Shown here in pieces: positions 1 through 8,862 of a stretch of DNA of 64,000 nt (position 1 is the stretch's first letter; every line of letters starts with the position of its first letter). This stretch comes from Lachnospiraceae bacterium (GTDB lineage: Bacteria > Bacillota > Clostridia > Lachnospirales > Lachnospiraceae), in contig JAKSRW010000009.1 in NCBI GenBank assembly GCA_024403355.1, positions 18,772-82,771 of the forward strand, written 5' to 3'. The notes under the pieces were generated by a model. It saw nothing but the letters and a program-made list of their open reading frames with translations, was not told the DNA's origin and did not search any database. The position numbers and the translations under genes were made by a program.

Positions 1-48
1 CACTGAATAATTATATCTTATGTATAAAATTACATTTTTATAAATTTT

Positions 49-74
49 ATTCTGTATTTATGCATAAACAGAAT
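49..74. promoter_or_regulatory. Palindrome just upstream of the citrate synthase gene
   Basis: ATTCTG (49-54) pairs with CAGAAT (69-74) around the perfect 12-bp palindrome TTTATGCATAAA (57-68). It lies 23 bases before the chosen start codon in a very AT-rich stretch. It could be an operator or an mRNA hairpin; the sequence alone does not decide. No convincing -35/-10 pair was found in bases 1-48. Confidence 0.4.
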
Positions 75-96
75 GAATTTCAGAAAGGAAGTCATC

Positions 97-1506
97 ATGC
101 CTCATAATAACAATATGAATGTCAACCTTAACCCGGGCACACATTTGCTCGAGCAGGATCCCTACGCTTACAAGCTTCAGGATGTTGAGAATCCCGAACT
201 TTTCCGTTCAATTTTCCCTTATACGGAAGTTCCCAAGATTCCATTCAACTATCGTCGAGTTCCTACTAATATGCCCGAGGATATTTTCATTACAGATACA
301 TCATTTCGTGACGGACAGCAGTCACGTACCCCTTACACCAAGAAGCAGATGGTAGATATTTTTAAGCTTCTTCATCGTCTTGGTGGTCCCAACGGCATGA
401 TTCGTCAGACAGAGTTCTTCGTATATTCCGAGAAGGACCGTGATGCACTTCAGGAGTGTATGTCACTCGGCTATCAGTTCCCTGAGATTACAACCTGGAT
501 TCGTGCGACAAAGAGCGATTTCGACCTTGCAAAGGACCTCGGAATCAAGGAAACAGGTATTCTCGTAAGCTGTTCAGATTATCATATTTTCAAGAAGATG
601 GGCCTCACACGTGCTCAGGCGCTTGATAAATATATGGGTATCATCAAGGACTGTATCGAGGCCGGACTTCGTCCCCGCTGTCACTTTGAAGATATCACAC
701 GTGCCGATATTTACGGCTTCGTAGTTCCTTTCGCATCAGCACTTCACCAGCTTTCGGAGGAGAGCGGTGTTCCCATCAAGATTCGTGCCTGCGATACTAT
801 GGGCTACGGTGTTCCTTACATAGGTGTTGCGCTTCCCCGAAGCGTACCCGGAATCATTTACGGTCTTCAGCACTATTCGGGCATCACAAGTGATATGCTT
901 GAATGGCACGGCCACAATGATTTCTACAAGGGCGTTGTTAATGCCACCACAGCCTGGATGTACGGCTGCGGCGCTGTAAACTGTTCACTCCTCGGTATCG
1001 GCGAGCGTACAGGTAACGTTCCTCTTGAGGCAATGGTTATGGAATATGCTTCCCTCCGCGGTGATTTCAACGGAATGGATCCCACAGCCATTACTGAAAT
1101 TGCTAATTACATTGTTAATGAGACTGGTTATGATCTTCCTCCCATGACTCCCTTCGTTGGCCGTAACTTCAACCTTACACGTGCCGGCATTCACGCAGAC
1201 GGAATGCTCAAGGATGAGGAAATCTACAACATTTTCGATACAGACAAGATTCTCAACCGTCCCGCAGCAGTATCTGTTACAAATACTTCGGGTCTTGCAG
1301 GAATTGCATGCTGGATTAACCGTCACTTCCGTTTATCGGAGGAGAAGGCTATTTCAAAGAAGCATCCTGTAGTAGGAAAGATTAAGGCCTGGGTTGATAA
1401 TGAGTATGCAAACGGACGTATCACTCTTATCAGTGATGACGAACTTCTTGCACAGGTTAGAATGTACAAGTACGAGCTTAAGGAAATCGGTATCATTGTA
1501 GACTGA
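97..1506 (+). CDS. Re-type citrate synthase (isopropylmalate/homocitrate synthase family)
   Basis: Condenses acetyl-CoA with oxaloacetate to citrate in the cytosol if the Re-citrate synthase reading is right. The 469-aa protein has the HMGL/DRE-TIM barrel start TDTSFRDGQQSR, a metal-binding HGHNDFY motif, and a conserved core (GIGERTGN, AGIHADG). An N-terminal extension of about 60 residues (PYTEVPKIPFNYRRVP) and the MIRQTEFFVY/ITTWIRA blocks resemble, from memory, the clostridial Re-citrate synthase rather than LeuA or NifV. Start at 97 rather than 73: AAAGGAAG at 84-91 sits 5 bases ahead of it. No leu or aconitase/IDH neighbour is present, so glutamate-directed citrate formation is inference. 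Alternative: a homocitrate or isopropylmalate synthase paralogue. Confidence 0.72.
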   Translation: MPHNNNMNVNLNPGTHLLEQDPYAYKLQDVENPELFRSIFPYTEVPKIPFNYRRVPTNMPEDIFITDTSFRDGQQSRTPYTKKQMVDIFKLLHRLGGPNGMIRQTEFFVYSEKDRDALQECMSLGYQFPEITTWIRATKSDFDLAKDLGIKETGILVSCSDYHIFKKMGLTRAQALDKYMGIIKDCIEAGLRPRCHFEDITRADIYGFVVPFASALHQLSEESGVPIKIRACDTMGYGVPYIGVALPRSVPGIIYGLQHYSGITSDMLEWHGHNDFYKGVVNATTAWMYGCGAVNCSLLGIGERTGNVPLEAMVMEYASLRGDFNGMDPTAITEIANYIVNETGYDLPPMTPFVGRNFNLTRAGIHADGMLKDEEIYNIFDTDKILNRPAAVSVTNTSGLAGIACWINRHFRLSEEKAISKKHPVVGKIKAWVDNEYANGRITLISDDELLAQVRMYKYELKEIGIIVD

Positions 1507-1560
1507 ATTTAGAATAATTATACATAAATGTGTTTTACACGGAAGGGATAGCGTAGCCGG

Positions 1561-2658
1561 ATGGAGAAAAAGCGAATCGGAATAAACGAAGCACAAATCA
1601 ATATGCTGGTGGCAGAGGATATCTTCAATAATGAAGGACAGCTTATTTTCCCTGCAAATCAACGTTTAAATGAGCGCGCAATCACGCGTATGCGCTTCCA
1701 TTCTATTCCTTTTATCAAAATTTTCATCGAGAATGAGGAAGCAGATGCCGGCAAAGCAGCTCCCTCTGTTGAAGAACTCGAGAAATCATATTTTGATAAG
1801 CTCCGCGATACAGATGAATTTCATCAGTTCAACCGTAATTTTACAAGTGTTGCAACTGAATTCGAGCGTGACCTTACCCGTGTAGTCAAAGCCAATACGG
1901 ATACAAATCCCGATAAGCTGGCAGCCGGTGTAGAAAAAATCATCAACAGCTGCCGTACCGGAATTCAGGTATTTGACCTGCTTCATTGTACAAGAAATTA
2001 TGATGAAGTAGTATTTGCGCATTCACTTAATGTAGCACTTATCAGCGGTGTAATCGGTTCCTGGCTGAATTTCAGCAAGGAAGACCTGAATCTTTTGATA
2101 AAATGCGGCATTTACCATGACATCGGAAAGCTTGCAATTCCCAAGCAGATTGTGGATAAGGCCGGCCCCTTAAGCGCCGAGGAATATACCATCATGAAGT
2201 CACATACAATGCGTGGCTACAATATTTTGAAGAATATGAAGCTTGATAAGCGTATTAAGCTGGTGGCAATGATGCATCACGAGAGATGTGACGGAAGCGG
2301 TTATCCTCTTGCGGTAAAATCAGACCAGATTGAATCGATGACAAAGATTGTTGCCATCGCAGACGTGTATGAGGCCATGACCGCTCCCCGAAAGTACAGA
2401 AAAGCCAAGTGTCCTTTTGAGGCGGTTAAAATATTTGAATCCAGCGGACTTGCTCTATATGATACAAAATACCTTATGACCTTCCTTGAACACATTACAC
2501 AGTGCTATATGGGATATCGGGTACGTCTTAACGACGGTTCAATCGGAACAATTGTTTATACAAATAAGCAGGCCTACTCAAAGCCTATGGTCCAGGTTGG
2601 TTCACAGTATATAGATCTTTCAAGAACACCCGGTAAATTTATCGCAGAAATTCTTTAG
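1561..2658 (+). CDS. HD-GYP domain phosphodiesterase
   Basis: Probably hydrolyses cyclic di-GMP, linking second-messenger level to motility. The 365-aa protein has an N-terminal region of about 130 residues with no clear domain, then an HD-GYP domain: YHDIGKL with H186-D187, the HHERCDGSGYP block with GYP at 247-249, and IADVYEAMT. The last 60 residues (VRLNDGSIGTIVYTN...) form the small beta domain common in clostridial HD-GYP proteins. There is no membrane segment or receiver domain. The putative SD GGAAGGGA (1541-1548) is 12 bases upstream, rather far. The gene is 54 bases after the citrate synthase on the same strand and may be co-transcribed. Confidence 0.88.
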   Translation: MEKKRIGINEAQINMLVAEDIFNNEGQLIFPANQRLNERAITRMRFHSIPFIKIFIENEEADAGKAAPSVEELEKSYFDKLRDTDEFHQFNRNFTSVATEFERDLTRVVKANTDTNPDKLAAGVEKIINSCRTGIQVFDLLHCTRNYDEVVFAHSLNVALISGVIGSWLNFSKEDLNLLIKCGIYHDIGKLAIPKQIVDKAGPLSAEEYTIMKSHTMRGYNILKNMKLDKRIKLVAMMHHERCDGSGYPLAVKSDQIESMTKIVAIADVYEAMTAPRKYRKAKCPFEAVKIFESSGLALYDTKYLMTFLEHITQCYMGYRVRLNDGSIGTIVYTNKQAYSKPMVQVGSQYIDLSRTPGKFIAEIL

Positions 2659-2699
2659 TCTAACTTGTGACCGCTTCGCCTGTTACTCGTTAAAAAATA

Positions 2700-2755
2700 G
2701 TCGCATAACGTTTCAGACTGATTGCAGGTCAAACGATATGCGACTTATTTTTTCT
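2700..2755. terminator. Bidirectional terminator between convergent genes
   Basis: GTCGCATA (2700-2707) pairs with TATGCGAC (2737-2744), extended inward by CGTTT/AAACG. A T-rich run follows on the plus strand (2745-2755) and an A-run precedes it (2692-2697), so it can stop both the HD-GYP transcript and the leftward VanZ transcript. Confidence 0.75.
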
Positions 2756-3291
2756 TAATTTTTTACAGTTTTCTTTATTTTTCTTCGAACTATCAGGCCA
2801 CATATTAGTGTAGCAATAAGAACTCCAGTAAAGCAGCCTGCCGAATCCAGCCATACATCAGCTACCTCGCTGCTTCTTCCGGCTGAAAAAAGCTGAATAC
2901 TTTCATCCATCAGACCGCAGAGAGTTCCCGCCACCCAGGCATTAACTATTGCGTAGAGTCCTTTTTCTCTGCCGCTTTTTTCCCTATCGGATAAGTCCTT
3001 TGCAGCATCTTCAGCACGTACTCCCACACCCACAAGACCTCTCATCAGCAGCAGAAGCTCCGCACCCAATATCATAAACTCCGTAAAATGTCCTGCTTTT
3101 CTGATAAAATGCTCTGTTGACATTCCCTCTCCGAAAAGAAAGTCCAGCAGAGGCTGCAGGAAAACAAATATTGTTCCGCTTTCTTTCGCCGAGGTCTCTG
3201 CAGGCATAAAAGAATGTCCCCAAATTACCGTAAGCGTTGCCAGGATAATAACAGACATGATTATGTAAAAACGTTTACCAGCGGTCTTCAT
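2755..3291 (-). CDS. VanZ-like membrane protein
   Basis: A 178-aa membrane protein of the VanZ-like family, whose exact role is mostly unknown (VanZ itself gives low-level teicoplanin resistance). Visible features: N-terminal hydrophobic segment, RKAGHFTEFMILGAELLLL (the family's RK-x-x-H-F-x-E-F core), then WVAGTLCGLMDESIQLF with DExxQ, GRSSEVADVWLDSAG, and a last membrane segment. A charged insert (about 95-115, RAEDAAKDLSDREKSGREK) separates the helices. ATG at 3291 is preferred over the TTG one codon upstream: GAGGAG of the SD is the last codons of the upstream aminopeptidase gene, so translation is probably coupled. Confidence 0.85.
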   Translation of the reverse strand: MKTAGKRFYIIMSVIILATLTVIWGHSFMPAETSAKESGTIFVFLQPLLDFLFGEGMSTEHFIRKAGHFTEFMILGAELLLLMRGLVGVGVRAEDAAKDLSDREKSGREKGLYAIVNAWVAGTLCGLMDESIQLFSAGRSSEVADVWLDSAGCFTGVLIATLICGLIVRRKIKKTVKN

Positions 3292-3297
3292 CAATTC

Positions 3298-4599
3298 TTA
3301 CTCCTCAAAAAATACTTCTATCAGTTTTTCAAGGGCCTGCTGATCCTGCACGCCCATAAGCTCGCGCGCCGAATGCATAGCGAGAATCGGAACTCCTATA
3401 TCCACCGTCTTCATTGGCAGCCAGGAAGAAATTATCGGGCCAAGTGTTCCGCCGCCAGGCATGTCCGAATTATTGACAAATTTTTTATATCTGATATTGT
3501 GCTTCTCACAAAGCTGCTGAAGCGATGCGACAGCAACCGCATCATAGGAATATCTCTGATTAGCTGAAAGCTTGAAGGTTACGCCCTCGTTCATACGCAT
3601 GTTGTTGACAGGGTCATACTTTTCTCCCTTTGCCGGATGAAGGGCATGCGCTACATCGGCCGAAATCAAAAAGCCCTCCGAAATATCGTTTTCAAGCTCA
3701 ATCTCGCTTCTTTTTGTTGCAGAATATATTTTATTAAGCAGCTGTCTTAATAAGGCCGAATCGGCGCCCTGCTTCGTTCCGGAGCCTATTTCCTCATTGT
3801 CAAAAAGTGCCGCTATTTTCGTGGGTGCAGCCGCTTTTTTCTTCCTTTTTGCTGCCTCAATGATTGCTGAAACACATGCATAGCAGGAGGTCAGATTATC
3901 AAGTCTTGGTGATGAAAGCATCTCCTTCCTCATACCGATTAATGCAGGCTCATCATAATTATAGATATAAATATCAAAATCAAGGATATCCTCCGGCTTT
4001 TCACCGATTTCGTCCGCAACAAGCTTTAAAAAGTAATTATCCTTTGATACTGTATCCTCCGAGCCCGCACCCGGCTGCTCTAAGATTTCAGTCATCCCTA
4101 TTAGAGGAAGCATATCGTTCTGCTTTGAAAGCTCAACACCCTTATTTACATCGCGATTGTAATGAATTGCAAGATTGGGAATTGTAAGCATAGGTCTCGC
4201 AAAATCTATCATTTTCTCGCGCGGAGCAAATACATTTTTGCTTTTGAGAAGAACTCGACCTGCCATTGAAAGAGGTCTGTCCAGCCAGGTGTTTAATATG
4301 GGACCGCCATATATTTCGGTATTGAGACGCAGATAGCCTCTGCTTTCAAGCTCAGCCTTCGGCTTCACATGCGGGCAGGGGAAATCCGTATGTGCTGCGG
4401 CAATTCTCAGACCCTTTTCGCCGACAGTAAATGCAAAAACAGCTGATTTAAACGGGATTACATAGTAGCTTCCGTTCTTCTTCAGCGTCCACTCCCCGGA
4501 CATTTTCAGTTCTTCAAAGCCTGCCGCATCAAGCATTTCCTTAGCCGCAAGCACAGTATGATAGGGCGATACCGCCTTTTTTATATATTCCGTAAACAT
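3298..4599 (-). CDS. M18 family aminopeptidase (aspartyl aminopeptidase type)
   Basis: Cytosolic two-metal exopeptidase that removes acidic N-terminal residues from peptides. The 433-aa length is typical. Metal-ligand blocks are present: HTDFPCP (H70, D72), a central Asp in SSPRLDNLTS, FDNEEIGSGTKQG, SADVAHALHP, and the late His in NSDMPGGGTLGP...AMHSARE. It is followed by the VanZ gene with only 6 bases between, giving a two-gene leftward operon. A good SD (AAAGAGGA) precedes ATG 4599. Confidence 0.92.
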   Translation of the reverse strand: MFTEYIKKAVSPYHTVLAAKEMLDAAGFEELKMSGEWTLKKNGSYYVIPFKSAVFAFTVGEKGLRIAAAHTDFPCPHVKPKAELESRGYLRLNTEIYGGPILNTWLDRPLSMAGRVLLKSKNVFAPREKMIDFARPMLTIPNLAIHYNRDVNKGVELSKQNDMLPLIGMTEILEQPGAGSEDTVSKDNYFLKLVADEIGEKPEDILDFDIYIYNYDEPALIGMRKEMLSSPRLDNLTSCYACVSAIIEAAKRKKKAAAPTKIAALFDNEEIGSGTKQGADSALLRQLLNKIYSATKRSEIELENDISEGFLISADVAHALHPAKGEKYDPVNNMRMNEGVTFKLSANQRYSYDAVAVASLQQLCEKHNIRYKKFVNNSDMPGGGTLGPIISSWLPMKTVDIGVPILAMHSARELMGVQDQQALEKLIEVFFEE

Positions 4600-4689
4600 T
4601 TTTTCCTCTTTCCCGGCAACAATATTCCTTACAAATACATATTGACATCCGAGTTATTTCCGGCTGCCGAAATTTCCTGCCAAATTATA

Positions 4690-6213
4690 TTACCAAAGCT
4701 TTTTTACAGCCTTCATGTTTGCTGCATTAGCCTTATTTACCATATCAGCATAATCGAAAAAGATGTATCCGTCAACCATGCCTGTTTTTCGCCCGTATTT
4801 TATCATTTTTGCAAGGATTTTTGTGTCCTCAAACTTGGAATCCACACGATTTGCGGGATCACTGTTCGGATTTTTATTGGTTGTATTTCCTATGGTACAC
4901 TTATAGAGCGGAAGTCCGGCATATACCTGAACGGAATCAAGCTTCTTATACTCCAGCCATCTGTTCAGCGTGCTATCAAAGGGATATACATTTTTCGGAT
5001 CAAAGCTCCAGTAGAGCTGCGGACAGATGTAATCGACATAACCTTCGACCGACATCCAGGTCGGGAAATCCACATAATATCTGTTCTCTGCCAAAAGATA
5101 ATCCAGAAAGCCTCCCGGACTTATGCCGAATACTATATCCGGATTTATTTCCTTTATTGCCGAATAGGCTGCCTGAACCAGCATATTTACATTATTCTGT
5201 CGCCATTTAACGATATCCATGTATTCGACTCCTGCATTTTTGCAGCGTTTCACATATTTTTTGTATTCCTGTCCGTCAAATACATTTTCATAATTGGCCA
5301 CCTTAGGATAATCACCCAGCCAGTCAGGATAGAAATAATCGTCAAAATGGATACCGTCTACGTCATAATTTGCTGCAATTTCCTTTATTCCCTTTACTAT
5401 CAGATTTCTGACTGCGGTTTTGGAAGGATTATAATATAACTGCTTTCCGTAAGCCAGAACATTTCTGTCATCAGACTTTTTACTGTTTGTACGCCAGATT
5501 CTTGCCTGATTATCCTTTGAAAGATAAGAAACATCGGTGGTGCTTGCGGTAACGCGGTAAGGATTAATCCACGCATGGATTTCAAGCTCACGCTTATGAG
5601 CCTCTTCTGTCATAATTTTCAGCGGATCGTAACCGGGATTTACACCCTGAGTACCTGATGCGTATCTGGACCAGGGGAAGTAAGAAGATTCATACATTGC
5701 ATCTCCGTAGGGACGCACATGCACAATGACGGCATTCATGCCTGCATTCTTCGAATTGTCAAACATTTCCTGCACATACGCGGTAAAATCCGCTTCATTC
5801 ATTCCGGCAGAATCACTGAAATCATAGTAAGCTATCCACACTGCCCTGAATTCTACATTTACCCTTATTCTGCAAATAACGCGGCCGCCTTTGCTATCCT
5901 CTGCCATAACACTGTAGACACCGGAGTTTTTCACTTTAAACGAAGATTTTTTTACTATATTTTTGGCTGTGTCCCATTTAGAATTCGTAGTCTTCTTATA
6001 GCTGCCCTTCAGATATTTGATTGATACAATGTCATTTTCGCTCTCTGCCCGATACGAAACCAGCGCTATACCATTCTGTCTTGTGTATGACAAATGAAGC
6101 CTGATTCCGTTAGCCTCCGCATCAGCCGCCGCAGCCGATACCTTTAGCTCCGGTAACAGAATAAGTATCACAGCCAAAAGAATCATCGGCAATAAACTGA
6201 TTATTTTCTTCAT
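4690..6213 (-). CDS. Secreted GH10-like glycoside hydrolase family protein (YngK/DUF187 type)
   Basis: A 507-aa exported protein. Residues 1-28 form a signal peptide (MKKIISLLPMILLAVILILL...VSAAAADA). Residues about 30-125 form a small beta domain, then the glycosyl-hydrolase-like 10 barrel starts at FRAVWIAYYDFSDSAGMN and contains HAWINPYRV, GIHFDDYFYP and ICPQLYWSF. Members are thought to act on cell-wall or exopolysaccharide glycans, but the substrate is not established. Candidate catalytic Asp residues lie in VDGIHFDDYFYPD. It follows the rplA terminator and the 47-bp palindrome, so it is probably transcribed separately. Confidence 0.85.
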   Translation of the reverse strand: MKKIISLLPMILLAVILILLPELKVSAAAADAEANGIRLHLSYTRQNGIALVSYRAESENDIVSIKYLKGSYKKTTNSKWDTAKNIVKKSSFKVKNSGVYSVMAEDSKGGRVICRIRVNVEFRAVWIAYYDFSDSAGMNEADFTAYVQEMFDNSKNAGMNAVIVHVRPYGDAMYESSYFPWSRYASGTQGVNPGYDPLKIMTEEAHKRELEIHAWINPYRVTASTTDVSYLSKDNQARIWRTNSKKSDDRNVLAYGKQLYYNPSKTAVRNLIVKGIKEIAANYDVDGIHFDDYFYPDWLGDYPKVANYENVFDGQEYKKYVKRCKNAGVEYMDIVKWRQNNVNMLVQAAYSAIKEINPDIVFGISPGGFLDYLLAENRYYVDFPTWMSVEGYVDYICPQLYWSFDPKNVYPFDSTLNRWLEYKKLDSVQVYAGLPLYKCTIGNTTNKNPNSDPANRVDSKFEDTKILAKMIKYGRKTGMVDGYIFFDYADMVNKANAANMKAVKKLW

Positions 6214-6238
6214 TTAAAATCTATCCTTCCTTTTTTTG

Positions 6239-6338
6239 GGTGGTCTCTTGGGGACGGGGTCGTTGGCTCATGCTGCCTCCAAGGGCGTGGTCCCTTGGAG
6301 GCAGCATGAGCCAACGACCCCGTCCCCAAGAGACCACC
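6239..6338. repeat. 47-bp perfect inverted repeat with 6-base loop
   Basis: Bases 6239-6285 are the exact reverse complement of 6292-6338 around the loop CGTGGT. Bases 6339-6350 then repeat the outer 11 bases of the right arm (AAGAGACCACC). Segments such as GGGGACGG and CCGTCCCCAAGAGACC recall REP-type palindromes mobilised by IS200-like tyrosine transposases in Firmicutes; this is recollection, not a search. It lies between the rplA terminator and the next leftward gene, and no transposase is nearby. Confidence 0.9.
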
Positions 6339-6368
6339 AAGAGACCACCCAAAGGTGATTCATTTAAA

Positions 6369-6394
6369 AAAGAGACTGCAGAAACAGTCTCTTT
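6369..6394 (-). terminator. Terminator of the rpmG-secE-nusG-rplK-rplA operon
   Basis: AAAGAGACTG and CAGTCTCTTT form a perfect 10-bp stem with loop CAGAAA. On the minus strand it is followed by TTTTTAAATG. It starts about 30 bases after the rplA stop. Confidence 0.85.
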
Positions 6395-6425
6395 AATATT
6401 TATATTTTATTCCGAAATACTCAAA

Positions 6426-7124
6426 TTAAGCGTTAACAATCTTTGCAGGGTTAAGCTTGATTCCGGGGCCCATTGAAGAAGCAATTGTAGCGCTCTTAAT
6501 GTACTGACCCTTTGCAGCAGCGGGCTTAGCCTTGTTGATAGCTGCGATAAGAGTGTTAAGGTTCTCTGTAAGCTGCTCATCTGTAAAGCTCTTCTTACCG
6601 ATAGGGCAGTGGATGATGTTTGTCTTATCAAGACGGTACTCAATCTTACCAGCCTTAATATCCTTAACTGCACCGGCAACATCCATAGTTACTGTACCGG
6701 CCTTAGGGTTAGGCATTAAGCCCTTAGGTCCGAGAACACGACCAAGACGACCAACAACGCCCATCATGTCAGGTGTAGCAACAACTACATCGAACTCGAA
6801 CCAGCCATCGTTCTGAATCTTGGGAATAAGCTCATCTCCGCCTACGAAATCTGCACCGGCTGCCTCAGCCTCTGCAATCTTGGGTCCCTTAGCGAAAACA
6901 AGTACGCGAACCTTCTTACCTGTTCCATGAGGAAGAACTACTGCACCACGGATCTGCTGATCAGCATGACGTCCGTCAAGACCCATACGGAAATGTGCCT
7001 CGATTGTCTCATCGAACTTTGCAATAGCGGTCTTCTTAACTAAACTACAAGCATCACTTACTTCATAAAGGGCAGCCTTGTCAATGAGCTTAGCTGCGTC
7101 CTGATATTTTTTTCCTCTTTTCAT
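6426..7124 (-). CDS. rplA: 50S ribosomal protein L1
   Basis: Forms the L1 stalk near the ribosomal E site and in many bacteria represses its own operon by binding mRNA. The 232-aa length is full. Typical blocks are [53 protein letters not shown] and a C-terminal [17 protein letters not shown] is 5 bases before ATG. It follows rplK after 126 bases, a spacer long enough to hold a leader structure (GGCCTAAAGCCGG near 7212). rplJ-rplL, which usually follow rplA in Firmicutes, are absent here: a terminator comes directly after. Confidence 0.98.
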   Translation of the reverse strand: MKRGKKYQDAAKLIDKAALYEVSDACSLVKKTAIAKFDETIEAHFRMGLDGRHADQQIRGAVVLPHGTGKKVRVLVFAKGPKIAEAEAAGADFVGGDELIPKIQNDGWFEFDVVVATPDMMGVVGRLGRVLGPKGLMPNPKAGTVTMDVAGAVKDIKAGKIEYRLDKTNIIHCPIGKKSFTDEQLTENLNTLIAAINKAKPAAAKGQYIKSATIASSMGPGIKLNPAKIVNA

Positions 7125-7250
7125 TTTGTCCTCCTAGTGGTAATATCGGGTAATTGACCCTTCCACTTTTTTAGTATTAATAATCTCGTATCTGATTCGT
7201 ATAAATGTATCGGCCTAAAGCCGGTTTGGCATTTAAACAAATAACGCCTA

Positions 7251-7676
7251 TCAATCTTCTACAACGATACCCATACTACGTGCTGTACCTGCGATCATGC
7301 TGGTAGCTGCCTCGATGCTTGCTGCATTAAGGTCGGGCATCTTTCTTTCAGCGATCTTCTGAACCTCTGAACGCTTGATTGTAGCAACCTTGTTCTTATT
7401 AGGCTGGCCTGAAGCTGACTTTAAGTTACAAGCCTTCTTTAAAAGAACTGCTGCGGGAGGAGTCTTTGTGATGAAACTGAATGTTCTGTCTGCATAAACA
7501 GTGATAACTACGGGGATGATAAGGTCGCCCATCTCTGCTGTTCTTGCGTTAAACTCCTTGGTAAACTGTACGATATTAACACCATGCTGTCCAAGAGCGG
7601 GTCCTACGGGGGGTGCAGGAGTTGCCTTGCCAGCCGGAATCTGTAACTTGATATAACCTGAAACTTTCTTAGCCAT
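7251..7676 (-). CDS. rplK: 50S ribosomal protein L11
   Basis: L11 binds the GTPase-associated centre of 23S rRNA and is needed for stringent-factor activation. The 141-aa protein shows the classic [25 protein letters not shown] start, [22 protein letters not shown] and a C-terminal [10 protein letters not shown]. It lies between nusG and rplA as in most Firmicutes. Confidence 0.98.
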   Translation of the reverse strand: MAKKVSGYIKLQIPAGKATPAPPVGPALGQHGVNIVQFTKEFNARTAEMGDLIIPVVITVYADRTFSFITKTPPAAVLLKKACNLKSASGQPNKNKVATIKRSEVQKIAERKMPDLNAASIEAATSMIAGTARSMGIVVED

Positions 7677-7717
7677 TTTTAATCCTCGATTCTGTGCCCA
7701 TTCGGCACTTTAAATAT

Positions 7718-8239
7718 TTACATATCCGCTTTGACATCCGTCATAGCAATCTCAACGGGTGTCTCTCTACCAAACATATCAATACTGATCGTAACGGTCT
7801 CTTTCTGTTCATTAATGGCCTTAACGATACCCTGAGTGTTCTCCCATGCTCCCGAAAGGATAGTAACTGTGTCACCAACCTCAAAGTCGAGCATAATTTC
7901 ATTCTCGGCACCTACGCCCATAGCCATCATTTCCTCCTCAGAAAGGGGAACGGGCTTTGATCCGGGGCCAACGAAACCAGTAACACCACGGGTATTTCTT
8001 ACAACATACCATGTATCATCGTTCATAAGCATGTTGATAAGTACATAACCGGGAAACAGCTTCTTCTGTACAAGCTTTTTAGCGCCATTTCTGATCTCGA
8101 TAACATCCTGAAGAGGTACTCTTACTTCAAGAATCTGATCCTGAAGACCTCTGTTTTCGATTGTCTTTTCAATGTTTGCTTTTACTTTGTTCTCATACCC
8201 GGAATAGGTATGAACAACATACCAATTAGCTTCTGCCAT
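7718..8239 (-). CDS. nusG: Transcription termination/antitermination factor NusG
   Basis: Binds RNA polymerase and links it to Rho or to the ribosome. The 173-aa protein has the NGN domain (NWYVVHTYSGYENKVKANIEK, KLFPGYVLINMLMNDDTWYVVRNTRGVTGFVG) and a C-terminal KOW domain (FEVGDTVTILSGAWENTQGIVKAI). It sits between secE and rplK in the conserved operon order. Confidence 0.97.
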   Translation of the reverse strand: MAEANWYVVHTYSGYENKVKANIEKTIENRGLQDQILEVRVPLQDVIEIRNGAKKLVQKKLFPGYVLINMLMNDDTWYVVRNTRGVTGFVGPGSKPVPLSEEEMMAMGVGAENEIMLDFEVGDTVTILSGAWENTQGIVKAINEQKETVTISIDMFGRETPVEIAMTDVKADM

Positions 8240-8273
8240 GCTTTACTCCATTCCTGTCTATGATCTAAGTAAC

Positions 8274-8486
8274 TCAGACAATAATCTTGTCGAGACCAAG
8301 CTTGATAGCATAATCAATTAACGCTATAACTGCTCCTAAAATGACAGAAATGATAACAACTGCAGTCGTCTCTCTAGCAAGGGTTGCTTTATCCGGCCAG
8401 ACAATTTTCTTAAACTCGGTTTTAACACCCTTGAAAAAGCTCTTCTTAGGCTTACTGCTCTTTGAAGCATTCTTCTCGTCTGCCAT
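8274..8486 (-). CDS. secE: Preprotein translocase subunit SecE
   Basis: Small SecYEG subunit, 70 aa, with a charged N-terminus (KSSKPKKSFFKGVKTEFKKIVWPDK, the conserved cytosolic helix) and one membrane helix (TTAVVIISVILGAVIALIDYAIKLGL). It is encoded between rpmG and nusG. SD GGAAGG lies just upstream. Confidence 0.95.
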   Translation of the reverse strand: MADEKNASKSSKPKKSFFKGVKTEFKKIVWPDKATLARETTAVVIISVILGAVIALIDYAIKLGLDKIIV

Positions 8487-8504
8487 AGTGCACCTTCCTT
8501 TCTA

Positions 8505-8654
8505 TTATTTGGTTTCCTTGTGCAGCGTATGCTTCTTACAGAATCTGCAATACTTCTTTGTTTCCATTCTGTCAGGATGATTCTTCTTTTCTTTCGTCAT
8601 GTTGTAATTACGTTGCTTGCAATCTGTACATGCTAATGTAATTTTTACTCGCAC
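8505..8654 (-). CDS. rpmG: 50S ribosomal protein L33
   Basis: A 49-aa gene starting at GTG (8654), with SD GGAGGTG (8661-8667) 6 bases upstream. It translates as [12 protein letters not shown], then [19 protein letters not shown], then [17 protein letters not shown]. The two CxxC pairs mark the zinc-binding form of L33. It is the first gene of the secE-nusG-rplK-rplA transcript. Confidence 0.95.
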   Translation of the reverse strand: MRVKITLACTDCKQRNYNMTKEKKNHPDRMETKKYCRFCKKHTLHKETK

Positions 8655-8756
8655 AACTTCCACCTCCATCTTTAATACTCACGAGCACTGTGGTAGTTTG
8701 CCCGTGGCCTATATTTTTACCGGCGCATCAAAAAAAGAACTGTCGCCAGCTTTACT

Positions 8757-8785
8757 AATTTATCACGGTTTGCAAGTGGTGTCAA
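8757..8785 (-). promoter_or_regulatory. Promoter of the rpmG-secE-nusG-rplK-rplA operon
   Basis: Reading leftward, TTGACA (8785-8780) is followed after exactly 17 bases by TAAATT (8762-8757). Transcription would start about 100 bases before the rpmG GTG codon. Confidence 0.75.
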
Positions 8786-8862
8786 GTTCTTTTTCTTATT
8801 TTTATGTAAATATTATCAATAATCCGCCATTTTTATGCGGCAGGATACGCATCCTGCCGTTT

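Noticed and set aside
4558..5439. 293-codon plus-strand frame opposite the GH10-like gene
   Set aside because: Ile/Phe/Tyr-rich antisense frame; the minus strand encodes a clear exported protein.
8838..8859. GC-rich hairpin just after the Ca2+ antiporter stop as a terminator
   Set aside because: In the leftward direction it is followed by CATAAAAATGG, not a T-run, so it does not qualify as an intrinsic terminator.
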